A DNA stretch of 64,000 nucleotides from Acinetobacter schindleri CIP 107287 (GTDB lineage Bacteria; Pseudomonadota; Gammaproteobacteria; Pseudomonadales; Moraxellaceae). Position numbers and translations under genes: made by a program. The stretch lies in assembly GCF_000368625.1 (NCBI RefSeq), contig NZ_KB849574.1, positions 1-64,000 on the forward strand, read 5' to 3'. Of the stretch, positions 37,239 to 46,654 are shown piece by piece. The first letter of the stretch is position 1, and each line of letters begins with the position of its first letter. The notes beneath the pieces were generated by a model. That model was not told the origin of the DNA. It did not search any database and worked only from the letters and a program-made list of their open reading frames with translations.

Positions 37239-38396
37239 TTATTCCCTAAAATTCTCCCACTTTTGATATTGTCCCTGCTCATAAGCATACAGCGAAGCAA
37301 ATTGTGGCAGAATCGATTCACTTTGGGCGGGCCGGAAAAATACATAATCATCGACCTGAATCCGGCAACTAGATGGAATCTGCAACAATTCCTGATTACT
37401 ACTGCGTCCATACAGTAAATGTGGCTTCGCACCTGGCGGATAGATACATTTCCCGCGCCAGTAACCACCATAAATACATACCGCCCGTTGCCGCGGTTGA
37501 AACCGCTTTAATCGCTCTAATCCAGGTAACTGAATTTGGTCCAGCACTTTCAATACTGGTGCAGCAATCCATAAAGCCGGTTGCATGGGCTCTAGGCCTT
37601 CCAGATCAAAATCAGTTGGCTTGAGCAACATTGAACCGAAGGATACATCATTACAGACCGTCTGGATAAAGTGGTGATGCAAGGTACCACTTCCCGCTCC
37701 ATTCAGACAAAGAGCAGACAGATCCAGCTCAGGCAGCATCTGGCACATGACATTCATGAAGTTCATATAACACTGTTGAGATTTCTGATAGCTCTGGATG
37801 GGAGGAAATAATGCACTAGGCAACTTAGAAACATGAGCATCGTAACCCATCAGACCACTTAAACTCAGATATTCCGAATGGCTTTTGATAATCGCCAGGC
37901 AGTGCATAAACTGCTCTAGATCTGACAACCCACCACGATGAAGGCCAATATCAATTTCCAGATTGATCCGCAGCTGTAGATTCCGCTCCTTGGCATATGT
38001 CAGATAATTTTTCAGACGCTCAGCTGAATCAATCAGTCACTGCACTTTCGGCAGATGCTCAGCCTGATCTTCGGTAAAGCTTTTCAGGCATTGCAAAGGC
38101 ACTGGCTTGCCCATCAGAATATCTGCCTGCGTATAGGCTTGCAGGATATGGACCGCATGCGGAAGATGGAACACCATAAAAGACTGGGTATTAAAGGCTT
38201 TAGCAATTCGTTTTAGCAATATTGAATTGGCTAATGATTTCACCACCAGACGCGGTTTCAGATGGGTCGGCATCTTATGTTGTAACCAGTCAATATTCTG
38301 TTCCAGCTTAGACAAATCCAGAATCAATTGAGGTTGTCCATTTCCTTGCTCATGCAGAGTTTTCTGGAGTTCCTGAAAGTAGTCAAGATATAGCAT
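37239..38396 (-). pseudogene. PLP-dependent D-amino-acid aldolase/deaminase-like gene broken by one in-frame TGA
   Basis: An alanine-racemase-N/DSD1-like fold III PLP enzyme. The 5' part (119 codons) has the PLP-lysine strand PRLVVKSLANSILLKRIAK. An in-frame TGA at 38039-38037 interrupts it, and the same frame continues LIDSAERLKNYL to 37239 (385 sense codons in all but this one). TGG or CGA to TGA would explain it. The C-terminal half contains GSGTLHHHF and VCNDVSFGSML, typical of D-threonine aldolase/amino-acid deaminase relatives. It lies 22 bases after the FAD oxidase gene. Confidence 0.8.
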
Positions 38397-38418
38397 ACTG
38401 TATTCCTCCTCAGCTCAT

Positions 38419-39699
38419 TCAAGATGGAATGAACAGGCGCTCCAGATAAGGATTGAGCCATTTATCCTGTGGATCAAGGGATTTTCGTAACTGCATAAAC
38501 TCATCCCATTTCGGATAGAGTTCACAAAGCTGTCGGGCTTCCAGCGAATGCAGCTTGCCCCAGTGCGGGCGTCCTCCGTATTTTCTGAAAATCGGTTCTA
38601 CCAGATCAAAAATCACCTGATAATCCTGTTTGTAAAATTGATGTACGGAGATCGAAACTGAATCTTGTTGATAAAATGGACTTAGCCAGATATCGTCCCC
38701 ACGTACATAACGAAATTCAATTGGAAAAAATACCGGCGCTTTCTGTTGCTGTAGTATTTCCATAACCTCCTCAAAACAGGCCAGTCCCTGTTTCACCGGC
38801 AGCTGATATTCCATTTCATTAAAACGGGTATTACGTACACTAGGAAAAATACGGCTGGACCAGTCCACTGCTTTCGATGGCCGGATCGCTATATTTAACA
38901 GACGCTGTAACCAGGGATTCAGTCCTGGCCAAATTCGATTCAGCTCACAGCACATGTTCAACATGAAGTCCTCATCCAGCCAACCATCCGGTCTTGCCTG
39001 TGCTTCTTCCTGGGTTTCATCCAGACTTTTTAGAATGACATTATCGCTATGGGTAAAGGCCCAGAACTCTATATGCCGGTGCTGATGCTTCCATTTATCG
39101 ATGCTTGCATATAGATCGGTGAGTGAGCAAAGTCGAATCTGCTCCTGCAACCTGTACATGGGCCGGTTTTGTAGCTGGATACGGGTCATAATGCCCAGAC
39201 TGCCACATGCCACCCGTCCTGCAGCAAAGATATCTGCATTCTGCTCAGAGTTACAGCATAGCAAGTGACCGTCCGCAGTCAGCAATTCAAATTCAGAAAC
39301 CAGAGCAGAAAGACAAGGTAACTCCACCCCGGTTCCATGCGTACCTGTAGCAATGGCACCTGCCAGACTTTGCCGGTCGATATCCCCTTGGTTTGCCAAT
39401 GCCTGATCAATGGTGGCCAGCTTCTCACCCACATCATACAAACGGGTCCCGGCCCAAAAGGTACTGCGACACTGTTCTCGATCATAGTCACACATCCCTT
39501 TAAGCTGATCTAGGCAAACCAGCACGTCGCTGGTTTTTGCCAAGGCACTAAAGGAATGGCTTGCACCCACAACACGTAATTTTGGATAGACACGCACAAG
39601 CCCCTGCAGCATCTCAATGCTGTAAGGATGAAAAATACTGGGACTGGATCGCTGGGAACCTGACCAGTTGGCCCACATCTCTGCACGTGCTATCTCCAT
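38419..39699 (-). CDS. FAD-linked D-arabinono-1,4-lactone oxidase family protein
   Basis: A 426-residue flavoprotein of the VAO/PCMH family. The N-terminal FAD-binding domain has LRVVGASHSFSALAKTSDVLV and SLAGAIATGTHGTG. The C-terminal ALO domain ends with GGRPHWGKLHSLEARQL, where the HWGK motif is the family signature. Members oxidise aldono-lactones or alditols. It forms an operon with the downstream PLP-enzyme pseudogene, a pairing that suggests a shared catabolic role now partly lost. Confidence 0.85.
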   Translation of the reverse strand: MEIARAEMWANWSGSQRSSPSIFHPYSIEMLQGLVRVYPKLRVVGASHSFSALAKTSDVLVCLDQLKGMCDYDREQCRSTFWAGTRLYDVGEKLATIDQALANQGDIDRQSLAGAIATGTHGTGVELPCLSALVSEFELLTADGHLLCCNSEQNADIFAAGRVACGSLGIMTRIQLQNRPMYRLQEQIRLCSLTDLYASIDKWKHQHRHIEFWAFTHSDNVILKSLDETQEEAQARPDGWLDEDFMLNMCCELNRIWPGLNPWLQRLLNIAIRPSKAVDWSSRIFPSVRNTRFNEMEYQLPVKQGLACFEEVMEILQQQKAPVFFPIEFRYVRGDDIWLSPFYQQDSVSISVHQFYKQDYQVIFDLVEPIFRKYGGRPHWGKLHSLEARQLCELYPKWDEFMQLRKSLDPQDKWLNPYLERLFIPS

Positions 39700-40180
39700 A
39701 GCGGCTTCCTTTTACCCGGTTTTAAGTCAATAAAACCCGGACATAATTGCTCTTATTTTTGTTGTTATGAATATCTTTTTATTTAGAAATCATCATGCAG
39801 TCATTTAGAGAAACAAGTCAATTTTAAAGTCTATGTAAATTTGTAAAACTCGTTTTTTTATAAATACTTGCAAAATAATTTGATTTTATTAGTCACTAAT
39901 CCACAAAAATAAAAGCCAGTCATTTTATCTATTTGCGCGGGTCTTTGAAGCTAAATTTCACACCGGATTCTATTTAACCCAACTTTATTCTGTTTATTAT
40001 AGTGACAGACATGTAAAGTAACAGTTCATTTTATCCATCAAAGTTCAATAAAAACAAAAATATAGATATTAAAAGCTTGATCTTTCATTCACGCTCGACT
40101 AAAGCATAAATGTCACAATCACTAAAAATTGCTAGATTTAGAGTAATTAAATAATAATTATTTATTCAGGGAGTAGAACA
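39700..40180. other. AT-rich divergent intergenic region
   Basis: No gene, repeat or terminator was identified in this ~480-base stretch between the FAD oxidase (minus) and the acyl-CoA ligase (plus). It should contain both promoters and probably operator sites. A good ribosome-binding site (CAGGGAG) is at its right end. Composition is strongly AT-rich. Confidence 0.4.
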
Positions 40181-41821
40181 ATGGGCAGTGCATATGATGA
40201 ATTACCACGCACACCAGCAAACTTTGTAGCGCTTTCACCTTTACGCTATCTAGAACGTGCGGCCTATATCTATCCCAACCAGAATGCCATTATTCATGGC
40301 CAGCGTGAAATTACCTGGCGTGACACTTATCAGCGCTGTCGTCGGTTCGCTCACCAGTTGCAACAGCTTGGTGTAGGCAAAAATGATACCGTATCTGTCC
40401 TTTTACCTAACGTCCCAGCCATGATTGAGGCGCACTTTGCTGTTCCGATGGCAGGTGCTGTACTGAATACCTTAAATACCCGTTTAGATGCCAAGACTTT
40501 GGCTTTTATGCTAGAACATGCGGAAACTAAAGTTCTACTTGTCGATCCTGAATTTACTGCTGTGGCGCAGGAAGCGCTGGCACTGATCAAGCAGGATATT
40601 TATATCATCGATGTAGCAGATGAGAACTATGAAGAAGCTGCTGATCGTATTGGCCAGATTGAATATGAAAGCTGGCTGGCTCAAGGCGATGCCAATTTTG
40701 AATGGCACTTGCCACAAGATGAATGGGACGCAATCAGCCTGAACTATACTTCAGGTACAACTGGCAACCCAAAAGGCGTGGTTTATCATCATCGCGGTGC
40801 GTATATTAATGCAGCCAGCAACATTATTGCCTGTGGCATGATGCCACGTGCAACCTATCTCTGGACCCTGCCATTATTCCACTGTAATGGCTGGTGTTTT
40901 GCCTGGACCATGGCGGCCAACGGCGGAACCAATGTCTGCTTACGCAAAGTTGATCCTGAACTGATCTTTCAGCTGATTGCCACACATAAAGTCGATTATT
41001 TCTGTGGTGCACCAATTGTCCTGTCGATGCTCATCAATACACCGGAAGAGAAAAGAACCAAATTTGATCACCGTGTAGAAGTTATGGTGGCAGGTGCTGC
41101 GCCTCCAGCAGCCATCATTGAAGGTATGCGCAATATTGGTATCAATGTAACCCACGTCTATGGTTTAACCGAGACATATGGTCCTTCTGCCCTATGTGCA
41201 TCTCAAGCTGGCTGGTCCGATCTCACCATCCAGGAACAGGCCCAGTTGCACTCACGTCAAGGTGTACCATATCCATTGCAGGATGGTATGAAAGTGCTTG
41301 ATCCTGAAACCATGCAGGAAGTGCCACATGATGGTAAAACGCTGGGCGAGATCATGTTCCGCGGTAACATCGTCATGAAAGGTTATCTGAAAAATCCGGA
41401 AGCTACGGCAGAAGCCTTTGCCGGTGGCTGGTTCCATACCGGTGACCTCGCTGTTTGCCAGCCAGACGGTTATGCCAAAATCACTGACCGCTCTAAAGAT
41501 GTCATCATTTCTGGTGGTGAAAATATTTCTTCGCTAGAAGTAGAGGAAGTGCTGTATCAGCACCCTGCGATTCTGACTGCAGCGGTAGTCGCCAAACCAG
41601 ATCCACGCTGGCAGGAAGTGCCGTGTGCCTTTATTGAACTCAAACAGGGCTTCGAAGTTACACCAGAAGAAATTATTGAATTTTGTCGTGAACATTTGGC
41701 GCGTTTCAAAGTGCCAAAAGATGTGGTGATTACTGAGATTCCAAAAACTTCGACTGGCAAGCTGCAAAAATTTGTCCTGCGTGAATGGGCCAAAGAACGC
41801 TCAACTGGTGAGTTTAGCTAA
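40181..41821 (+). CDS. Acyl-CoA synthetase (AMP-forming), long/medium-chain fatty acid ligase type
   Basis: A 546-residue ANL-superfamily enzyme that activates a carboxylic acid through an acyl-AMP. It has the P-loop YTSGTTGNPKGVVYHH, motif GLTETYGPSAL, the GGWFHTGDLAV hinge region, KDVIISGGENISSLEVE, and the C-terminal catalytic lysine in TSTGKLQKFVLR. The sequence most resembles acyl-CoA ligases acting on medium- or branched-chain acids; the exact substrate is not decidable. It is monocistronic. Confidence 0.88.
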   Translation: MGSAYDELPRTPANFVALSPLRYLERAAYIYPNQNAIIHGQREITWRDTYQRCRRFAHQLQQLGVGKNDTVSVLLPNVPAMIEAHFAVPMAGAVLNTLNTRLDAKTLAFMLEHAETKVLLVDPEFTAVAQEALALIKQDIYIIDVADENYEEAADRIGQIEYESWLAQGDANFEWHLPQDEWDAISLNYTSGTTGNPKGVVYHHRGAYINAASNIIACGMMPRATYLWTLPLFHCNGWCFAWTMAANGGTNVCLRKVDPELIFQLIATHKVDYFCGAPIVLSMLINTPEEKRTKFDHRVEVMVAGAAPPAAIIEGMRNIGINVTHVYGLTETYGPSALCASQAGWSDLTIQEQAQLHSRQGVPYPLQDGMKVLDPETMQEVPHDGKTLGEIMFRGNIVMKGYLKNPEATAEAFAGGWFHTGDLAVCQPDGYAKITDRSKDVIISGGENISSLEVEEVLYQHPAILTAAVVAKPDPRWQEVPCAFIELKQGFEVTPEEIIEFCREHLARFKVPKDVVITEIPKTSTGKLQKFVLREWAKERSTGEFS

Positions 41822-41840
41822 TCCATTATTATTCGATAAA

Positions 41841-41866
41841 AAAAGGAAGTCATCTCGACTTCCTTT
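41841..41866. terminator. Bidirectional terminator
   Basis: AAAAGGAAGT-CATCTCG-ACTTCCTTTT between the convergent acyl-CoA ligase and phospholipase-D-like genes. Confidence 0.82.
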
Positions 41867-41877
41867 TGATTTCTCAT

Positions 41878-43341
41878 CTAGAACGTCGACCAGCCACTCC
41901 ATTCCATAAAACGGTATAGCCAGTATTTAAAGAACGAATCTTCTGCATATTGCGTATAGTCCACGCTCATGGCACGACCATTCAGATTTGACCATGCACC
42001 GTCAAAATATTGCTGGGCATCCTTGAACACTTCGGCCTGAGGCTGACCTAGCACACGCATATTGGTTTCCAGATTATAGTTTTTCAGATTCCGTACGGTA
42101 AAATTAGCCGAGCCTAAAATCATTTCAGCTTGCTGAGCATTGCGCTTCATCAGTATTTTACTATGACATTGCTCTCCTTGAGTACGGCACCAGCGCACAT
42201 CAATATCTGCTTTATGCAGTTCCCAAGCCACTTGCCGGTTTGGAATCCCGTTTTTCTCACGGCCAAAAGCATCTTTATTTGGATCGAGTAAAACCCGGAC
42301 TTTGACACCACGTTCATGTGCCGCAATCAGACTTTTAATAATTTTGCGCTCAGATAAATAAAACATCGCCAGATCAATCTGCTCATTTGCTTTGGCTGTC
42401 TGAATGAGATTCAGAATCGCATCATAAATAGCTTTTTCAGTCAGCACCTGAACTTGTGGCTGGCTGCTGTCTGCCTGAAAATCCCCGGCGACAATGGCAG
42501 GCATATTGGCTTGTGACATCATGCCGACAGATTGCTCTGTTTTCAGGATATCCACAGCGGTGCTACCCCAGACCAATAAACCAATATTGGAATGCCGCGA
42601 ACTGCCATCATGCGGGTTCATGGATGTGACCAGTGCTTTCCAGCCTTGATCGGTATCCACCACCATAGTTTTGCGATGATTGGCTTTAAAGTTAAACAGC
42701 TCAAAATAACTGCGCAGGGTAATTTTTTCTGTTCCAAATGGATTCGGCAACCAGCCCTTTTCCGGATTATTGCCAATGCCCTGGCAACAGATATACCAGA
42801 AGCCGGACCAGCTTGGATTGGAAGCCCGCAATGGCATCAGATTGGTTTCAATCACATCAACACCGTGCTGACGTAGGGCTCGATACTGCTCGGATCGAAT
42901 TCCGCCATAGACCGAATTGATCGGATCGGTAATAAATTTGATTTCGACTTCAGGTTGCAACAGACGTTTACTGATTAAAGCATCCGTCAGTTGTTGACTT
43001 AATGCCTGATGTTCCTGCGTAGATGCCCCAGTTTGCTGATTAAATAAAAACATATCAAGCACGATCAGCGATTTGGCTTCTTCAATCATGTTCAGCATTT
43101 CATTAAAAATGCGATGATCTAGCTGCTGCTTGCCTTGTGCATCCAGATAAGTCTGATCAGCCAGAAACTTGACTTCGGCATGACGCAGCTTGCCCGTATA
43201 ATTCAGACCTTCCGGCAAAGGCTTATACGTGTGGTAGATCGCTGAAGCCAGATAACCCACGGCCAGCATACTAATGATCAAAGTCGCATAACGGCGATTC
43301 GACCAGTTCAATTTATTGTGAATTCGTTGAAAGATACGCAT
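41878..43341 (-). CDS. Phospholipase D-family protein with a degenerate second HKD motif
   Basis: A 487-residue membrane-anchored protein. An N-terminal helix (YATLIISMLAVGYLASAIYH) precedes two PLD domains. The first motif is complete (NHRKTMVVD, H-x-K-x4-D). The second is HSKILMKR, where Arg replaces the Asp, followed by the usual EMILGSANFT. Such proteins resemble cardiolipin synthases, but the lost acid and the N-terminal anchor leave the activity open. The gene is downstream of the znuD-like gene and separated from it by a terminator. Confidence 0.82.
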   Translation of the reverse strand: MRIFQRIHNKLNWSNRRYATLIISMLAVGYLASAIYHTYKPLPEGLNYTGKLRHAEVKFLADQTYLDAQGKQQLDHRIFNEMLNMIEEAKSLIVLDMFLFNQQTGASTQEHQALSQQLTDALISKRLLQPEVEIKFITDPINSVYGGIRSEQYRALRQHGVDVIETNLMPLRASNPSWSGFWYICCQGIGNNPEKGWLPNPFGTEKITLRSYFELFNFKANHRKTMVVDTDQGWKALVTSMNPHDGSSRHSNIGLLVWGSTAVDILKTEQSVGMMSQANMPAIVAGDFQADSSQPQVQVLTEKAIYDAILNLIQTAKANEQIDLAMFYLSERKIIKSLIAAHERGVKVRVLLDPNKDAFGREKNGIPNRQVAWELHKADIDVRWCRTQGEQCHSKILMKRNAQQAEMILGSANFTVRNLKNYNLETNMRVLGQPQAEVFKDAQQYFDGAWSNLNGRAMSVDYTQYAEDSFFKYWLYRFMEWSGWSTF

Positions 43342-43344
43342 AAG

Positions 43345-43379
43345 AAAAAACCTAACCCAATATACTCAGGCTAGGTTTT
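43345..43379 (-). terminator. Terminator of the znuD-like gene
   Basis: On the minus strand AAAACCTAG ... TTAGGTTTTTT: a 9-bp stem with ~16-base loop and T-run, 69 bases after the receptor stop. Confidence 0.6.
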
Positions 43380-43447
43380 ATCTTATGATTTTTCAAGTAG
43401 ATTTCAGTGAGATCTAGATGATTTGGTCGATTATTTTCGTAGACCTG

Positions 43448-45586
43448 TTAGAAATCATACTGCACGCCGACAGTAAAGTTGCGACCGACTTGCGGAATAT
43501 TGGACAGGAATGAAGTATGTGAATACACCTGATCATCAAGCAGATTGTTGGCTTTGAAATAAACCCGGTAAGCATTTTTATCTGCAATGCTATTGGCATA
43601 ACTTAAGCCAACATTCACCATATTGTAGCCCTGGGTTTCATTTTCATAACTGGCAATCTTGTCCTGATTAAAGACATGATAATATTCAGCCAGACCTGAC
43701 CAGCCATCGGCAAAGTCTGCTTCGACTTTGGTTCCTAAGCGGCCCGCGGGTACACGTGGTGCATTTTCACCTTCAATCTTGCCACGCACATAGTCACCAA
43801 AAACACTGACTTTATACATGTCATTGATCTGGTAACCTGCCTGTGCCTCAGTCCCATAGAATCTGGCTTTGTCTTGGGTATACTGCACACCGCGTAAATT
43901 ACCTTTCTGCGCTATTGTTTCGCCATAAATATAATCATCGAACCAGTTGTGATACACATGCACATGGTAATCCAGTTGATCACCTTCATAATGCAGACCC
44001 AATTCAAGATTATTTGAAGTTTCTTTATCGAGGTCAGGGTTACCGAGTTCATACGTATTGGTGGCAAAATGCAGGCCATCCGCGTACAGCTCTTGGGCCA
44101 AAGGCAAACGCTGCTGATGTGATCCCACCACAGAAAGCTTGTAGTTTGGTGCAAATTTCCAGTTGGCCGCAGCAGATGCAGATACGCCAGTGCCTGAATA
44201 ATCTTTCTGCTCCGAATCTACTTTCACTTTTTGATGTTCAACGCGTGCGCCCAACTCGACATGCACATCGCCGAACTGTTTATGTTCCAAAGCAAATAAG
44301 CTGTATTTCTGGGTTTTGGTGTCTGGCATGAACACCTCATGATTATGACCAGCATGTTCACTATGATCATGCTCATGTCCTTCATCATCATGCTCGTCAT
44401 GGCCATGGGATTCTGGAGCGGACAAATTAATTTTCTGCTGTGAAAGCTGGGTTCCAACTACCCCTTCCCAGCCTGCAACTGGTACATGCACCAGCTCTAA
44501 ACGACCGTCATAGCCCTTACTTTTAAAATTACTGATCACTTCGCTTTCTTCAAGCTCATCATGTTCATAGTCAGTAAAGCTGGCATGCGCTCGCAGTTTT
44601 TCCACACCGGTAAATGGTTGCTCCAGTTCGGTACGCACCTCATAACGCTCGGATTTTAAATCCACCCAAGGTCCAGCTGTTTCTTCATGATCGTGCTCAT
44701 CTTCATCTGGTTTTGGGCAGTGAAAATGATCTCCATGAATTTCACAACCATGATATTCATGACTATGACCGGGCAAGCCATACTGATCCTGACGGTTACT
44801 ATAGGACAGACCGACAAAACCTCGGTCATGAATCCATGAACCGCCAATATTCACCGTTTGCCCTTCGGCAAAGGTATTGCCTACACGGCGTTCTTTATGA
44901 AAGTGGGAGTGATCTCCATGCGGCTCTTCGACCACATAATCCGGGGCAATATAATCATTGGCTTTACGCTTTGAGCCTTCTACACGCAAAGCAAAATTTT
45001 CACCAATACTCGCTGTCACACCAGCACTTGCTAACTTTTCGTCACTACCTGAGTTATAACGCAGGCCGACTGTACCTTCCAGACCATCTTCAGGCATCTG
45101 GGTCGGAATTTTTTGATCGGTGACATTCACCAACCCACCGACTGTACCGGCACCGTAAAGTAATGTAGATGGACCGCGAATCACTTCTACCTGCTTCGCC
45201 AGAATCGGATCGACGGTGACAGCATGATCCGGAGACAAGGTCGAAACATCAGCAGTTTCTGAAGCATGCTGCAACACTTTCACACGTGGGCCATCCTGAC
45301 CTCGAATGACCGGACGACTTGCACCTGTACCAAACTGATTTGAATAGACACCCAATTCATCTGCCAGTGCATCACCAATGGTCGTCGCACGCTCAGATAA
45401 TGCTTTTTGATCCACCACATGATCCGCAACCGCAAAATCTGCTGCGGTTTGTATCAATGGATGGGCCTGAACCTGGATGGTTTCCAGCGTTTGTACAGCT
45501 ACTGTCGCTTCTTCTTGTTGTGCGAATGCTGATGGTGTAATAACCGCAAAAATAGAGACTGTTATTAAATTCTTATGAAAAGACAT
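43448..45586 (-). CDS. znuD: TonB-dependent zinc receptor (ZnuD type)
   Basis: A 712-residue outer-membrane receptor. Signal peptide MSFHKNLITVSIFAVITPSAFA, plug domain (RPVIRGQDGPRVKVLQ, VEVIRGPSTLLYGAGTVGG), 22-strand barrel and terminal QVGRNFTVGVQYDF with C-terminal Phe. Two long extracellular loops are packed with His, Asp and Glu (HSHEYHGCEIHGDHFHC; HGHDEHDDEGHEHDHSEHAGHNHE), the mark of ZnuD zinc receptors. A perfect Zur-box palindrome lies 31 bases upstream of the start, so zinc should repress it. Gene symbol is by family. Confidence 0.92.
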   Translation of the reverse strand: MSFHKNLITVSIFAVITPSAFAQQEEATVAVQTLETIQVQAHPLIQTAADFAVADHVVDQKALSERATTIGDALADELGVYSNQFGTGASRPVIRGQDGPRVKVLQHASETADVSTLSPDHAVTVDPILAKQVEVIRGPSTLLYGAGTVGGLVNVTDQKIPTQMPEDGLEGTVGLRYNSGSDEKLASAGVTASIGENFALRVEGSKRKANDYIAPDYVVEEPHGDHSHFHKERRVGNTFAEGQTVNIGGSWIHDRGFVGLSYSNRQDQYGLPGHSHEYHGCEIHGDHFHCPKPDEDEHDHEETAGPWVDLKSERYEVRTELEQPFTGVEKLRAHASFTDYEHDELEESEVISNFKSKGYDGRLELVHVPVAGWEGVVGTQLSQQKINLSAPESHGHDEHDDEGHEHDHSEHAGHNHEVFMPDTKTQKYSLFALEHKQFGDVHVELGARVEHQKVKVDSEQKDYSGTGVSASAAANWKFAPNYKLSVVGSHQQRLPLAQELYADGLHFATNTYELGNPDLDKETSNNLELGLHYEGDQLDYHVHVYHNWFDDYIYGETIAQKGNLRGVQYTQDKARFYGTEAQAGYQINDMYKVSVFGDYVRGKIEGENAPRVPAGRLGTKVEADFADGWSGLAEYYHVFNQDKIASYENETQGYNMVNVGLSYANSIADKNAYRVYFKANNLLDDQVYSHTSFLSNIPQVGRNFTVGVQYDF

Positions 45587-45616
45587 GACCCAAGCTCAAA
45601 ATGACTAAAATAGAAT

Positions 45617-45635
45617 AATGTTATAATATAACATT
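45617..45635. promoter_or_regulatory. Zur operator (zinc-uptake-regulator box)
   Basis: AATGTTATAATATAACATT is a 19-bp palindrome with perfect 9-bp arms and the GTTATA-x-TATAAC core of gamma-proteobacterial Zur boxes. It sits between the znuD-like receptor (minus) and a DUF4184 gene (plus), overlapping the expected receptor promoter. Confidence 0.85.
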
Positions 45636-45727
45636 TCATTATTTTTGCAATCGTTTACGATAACCAGTGATATATTTTATTAGAATGCTTTTTGAATATT
45701 TTTTTATTACATTAAAACATTATTTTT

Positions 45728-46492
45728 ATGCCCTTTACCTTATCGCATGCTGTGCTTGCTCCACCTATTTCACGTTTAAGCGGTAATCGGCTACCGATTG
45801 CTGCGATGGCGATTGGCTGTATGGTGCCCGATTTACATCGACTCTTTACTTCGAGCAATTCAAATATCACGCATTTATGGTCTTCGCTGATTCATCCAGA
45901 CCTCTGGATTGGGCTGGCTTTCTGTAGCATCTGGTATCTGGTTTACCGGCCAGTAATTTACCGTTTCATCGGTATTTATCATGATTTAGATATTTACAGC
46001 ATCCTTTCAGCTTTAAGATTTATCTTGGCGATGTGTCTGGCACTGATCATCGGCACAGCCACTCATTTAATCTGGGATGGTCTGACCCACGTCGATTTTC
46101 GGACTTTTGCCTTCCATGAAATCTTAGCGCAACAGTTTCAGTTATTTGGACAAAGTTATCCGCTGCACCGGATTTTACAGATTGGCACATCTTTTCTAGC
46201 CTTACCTTTTATATTGTGGATGAGTGTGCACTACTATAAAAAGCATCGCCAATATCTCGCAGTCAGCCTAAAAATCAAGTCATTTGCCTGGGGCTTATTT
46301 TTCTTTTCTATATTAACCGCTCTGTTTTCAGTCTGGGATTATGCACGCTATATTCCTACAGACGTCTGGCAATCGGATCTCTATTATTTTACTGGACGAT
46401 CTATTAATGAATTTAGCCAAGGCTTTCTGATTACCTTTAGTCTGGGCTGTTTATTGTTTTTATTTTTAGACAGAGGTAGTAGGATGGGATAG
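45728..46492 (+). CDS. DUF4184 family membrane protein
   Basis: A 254-residue polytopic inner-membrane protein starting MPFTLSHAVLAPPISRLSGN, the characteristic DUF4184 opening with a conserved histidine, followed by AIGCMVPDLHR and ATHLIWDGLTHVDF. These His/Asp residues suggest a relation to YdjM-like membrane metal-dependent hydrolases. About six transmembrane helices are predicted by eye. It is divergent from znuD with a Zur box between them, so zinc control is possible but unproven. Confidence 0.75.
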   Translation: MPFTLSHAVLAPPISRLSGNRLPIAAMAIGCMVPDLHRLFTSSNSNITHLWSSLIHPDLWIGLAFCSIWYLVYRPVIYRFIGIYHDLDIYSILSALRFILAMCLALIIGTATHLIWDGLTHVDFRTFAFHEILAQQFQLFGQSYPLHRILQIGTSFLALPFILWMSVHYYKKHRQYLAVSLKIKSFAWGLFFFSILTALFSVWDYARYIPTDVWQSDLYYFTGRSINEFSQGFLITFSLGCLLFLFLDRGSRMG

Positions 46493-46551
46493 ACAAAGCG
46501 CTGGCTTTTCTTCTATTTACTTTAAAGTGATATTGTTTTTGACCCAAGTTC

Positions 46552-46580
46552 TTGTGACTACATGCCCAAAGAGGCATAAT
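46552..46580 (+). promoter_or_regulatory. Probable aspS promoter
   Basis: TTGTGA (46552-46557), 17-base spacer, CATAAT (46575-46580), giving a ~68-base leader. Confidence 0.5.
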
Positions 46581-46654
46581 CCTACCTTTACGAAAAGCGG
46601 TACGCTGTTTACGTATTCGCTGACCTTAAACCATATAGTTGGATTTTTAACGCT

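Noticed and set aside
37133..37471. A 112-codon minus-strand frame overlapping the PLP-enzyme gene's 3' end
   Set aside because: It overlaps the genuine frame (37239-38396) out of phase and has no recognisable domain.
38037..38039. TGA as a selenocysteine codon in the PLP enzyme gene
   Set aside because: No SECIS-like hairpin is obvious right after it, and the family has no selenoproteins that I know of. A nonsense mutation is simpler.
44614..45123. A 169-codon His- and Tyr-rich frame antisense to the zinc receptor
   Set aside because: It is the complement of the His-rich receptor sequence (CAT/ATG codons avoid stops on the other strand). No start signal supports it.
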